Source: Congeria kusceri (lineage: Eukaryota > Mollusca > Bivalvia > Myida > Dreissenidae). From it: a stretch of DNA of 64,000 nt. Position numbers and translations under genes: made by a program. The notes under the pieces were generated by a model. It was not told the DNA's origin and searched no databases. It was given only the letters and a program-made list of their open reading frames with translations. Location of the stretch: assembly GCA_027627225.1 (NCBI GenBank), contig CM051033.1, positions 53,738,410-53,802,409 of the forward strand, written 5' to 3'. Position 1 is the first letter of the stretch; every line of letters begins with the position of its first letter. This document shows, piece by piece, positions 62,774-64,000 of the stretch.

Positions 62774-64000
62774 ATTTGATTTATTGTATTATACCGAACA
62801 AAATTAAGTAAATAAAAAGTTTAAAACATGTTTTTTTTAGGTCATTTAATTATGCTCATCAAGATTGAAAAGTGACGTCAAGACTATATGACGTCACGAC
62901 AAGGGAGGCAAACAATCCATAATTTGGAAGTTACAATTTTTGTCAGGTTATATTTATAAAACAACATATACATTAGTGAACAAAATGACAGTTAGGTAAA
63001 TAATAGTTAATAATAAGTTGATAATTGGTGAACACTAAGCAGAATTTAATTTATACATATAATAAAATGCTAAAGAAAATTGATAGTTTTAATGCTAAGG
63101 ATAAGATTTCACTTAAGATTTTTCTGGAATACGTCCCCTGCCTCAATTACATCTTGATCATGATAATCAGGCTTAACTTGTTGTGTGAACATGCGGCCAG
63201 TCCTAGCTGAGCGTCATTTTCTAGCTCAACTGAGCAGATTCCCTTAAATTTTTTATTTTAAAATAACGTTTTGTCAAAAAAGGTCATGAAATATTGTGTC
63301 ATTCCGATTACAATATTCAGTTCATATGTGCGCTAAGATGAGTTCATAATTATGTAAAATAAACATTTGATCAAACATTGAAATTGATCCAGAGTTTTAG
63401 TGAACGCCATTTTTGAGCCAGATCCTGAAAATATGTGATTCAATTTCATCTTAATCAGGCTTAGCTTATGTTATGAACATAAGGCCAGGACTACACCGGA
63501 AACTCAATTGGGGTTAATTTTTTAAAACCCTAACATTCATTTACTCTATAACTGTTTCGTGCATATATCTTCTTTATACACATATTTTTTAAGTTAGTAA
63601 ATATTCCTTAAGTTAATAAATACTGAACACATTTTCGTAATTTAACCTCTTTCGAATCAAAATAATTGTATTTTTCTGAAAATTTGATGTGCAATTTTCA
63701 TCTAAATTTTTCAGAGCTTTTGAATACCTTATGTTTTGAAATCTAGATTTTGGAATTGTAACATAAATGTGTGTAAAGGATATGTTACTCTAATATTATT
63801 TTTAAGAATATAACTTAGATTTACATGCTAGCACCTTACATTTTAACAGTCTAACATTTTAACCTCCCTCAAACTATATAGCTTAGATTTATTTCCATTA
63901 AATTTCTATTGATCGAGATTCACAAGCATTTCAAAAGCTTTGTCACGTGGTCATCCAAAATTAGTATTATCATAATTATTGTTTTGTGTCTCGCTTTGTT

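Larger units (their letters stand above)
49585..64000. repeat. Tandem unit copy 4 (truncated by window end)
   Basis: Fourth head-to-tail copy, at a constant offset of 16,469 bp from copy 3 over the whole visible length. It is almost identical to copy 3. Differences noticed include one base near 50463 and two or so near 63376 and 63677. The array very likely continues past the right edge, since the unit is cut about 2 kb before its end. Confidence 0.96.
51266..64000. other. Intergenic spacer, copy 4 (cut)
   Basis: Matches the copy 3 spacer to the window end, which falls before the TTAGGG tract. The last few hundred bases show slightly more differences from copy 3 than the rest. Confidence 0.7.

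Overview
The window is animal nuclear DNA. It is AT-rich, contains a gene broken by GT-AG introns, and has no operons, ribosome-binding sites or dense coding. The one recognisable gene family is the Cys-loop (nicotinic acetylcholine receptor-like, nAChR) ligand-gated channel. Its style (short M3-M4 loop, no paired cysteines in loop C, GEK before M2) resembles the receptors expanded in molluscs, so a bivalve or other lophotrochozoan is my best guess; this is inference.

The whole window is a head-to-tail tandem array of one unit of about 16.46 kb: copy 1 at 1-16653 (lengthened by an insertion), copy 2 at 16654-33115, copy 3 at 33116-49584, and copy 4 at 49585-64000 (cut by the window end). The start of each copy is arbitrary and falls inside the gene. 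Copies are nearly identical. Copies 3 and 4 are closest to each other throughout. Copies 1 and 2 look almost the same from about 7 kb into the unit onward, but copy 1 is the odd one out before that.

Each unit carries one minus-strand nAChR-like gene of about 2.7 kb with five coding exons: signal peptide and first helix; beta strands with loop D; loop A 'VWKPD' exon; Cys-loop exon; and one 810-nt exon with the end of the extracellular domain, M1-M4 and the stop. Three genes have all five exons (15655-18334, 32117-34796, 48586-51265). A fourth (10-1876) has exons 1-4 and lacks its last exon because the window starts there. Every copy shares two one-nucleotide frame problems: exon 3 is 125 nt where both junction phases need a multiple of three, and the exon 1 donor phase does not fit the exon 2 acceptor. 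Either the array amplifies a pseudogene, or a consensus error is repeated, or the splicing is unusual. The gene at the left edge also has a 79-bp minisatellite inserted across the splice donor of exon 2.

The remaining ~13.8 kb of each unit is spacer: a 5'-truncated LINE ORF1-like fragment, a TA-flanked terminal-inverted-repeat element with a tRNA-like sequence in each arm, a second MITE family (one full and one partial copy), two long hairpins, a 171-bp tandem duplication, a pair of perfect TGACGTCA sites, a degenerate TTAGGG tract beside a perfect hairpin, and a TA microsatellite just downstream of the receptor stop codon. I see no second protein-coding gene in the spacer that I can defend.
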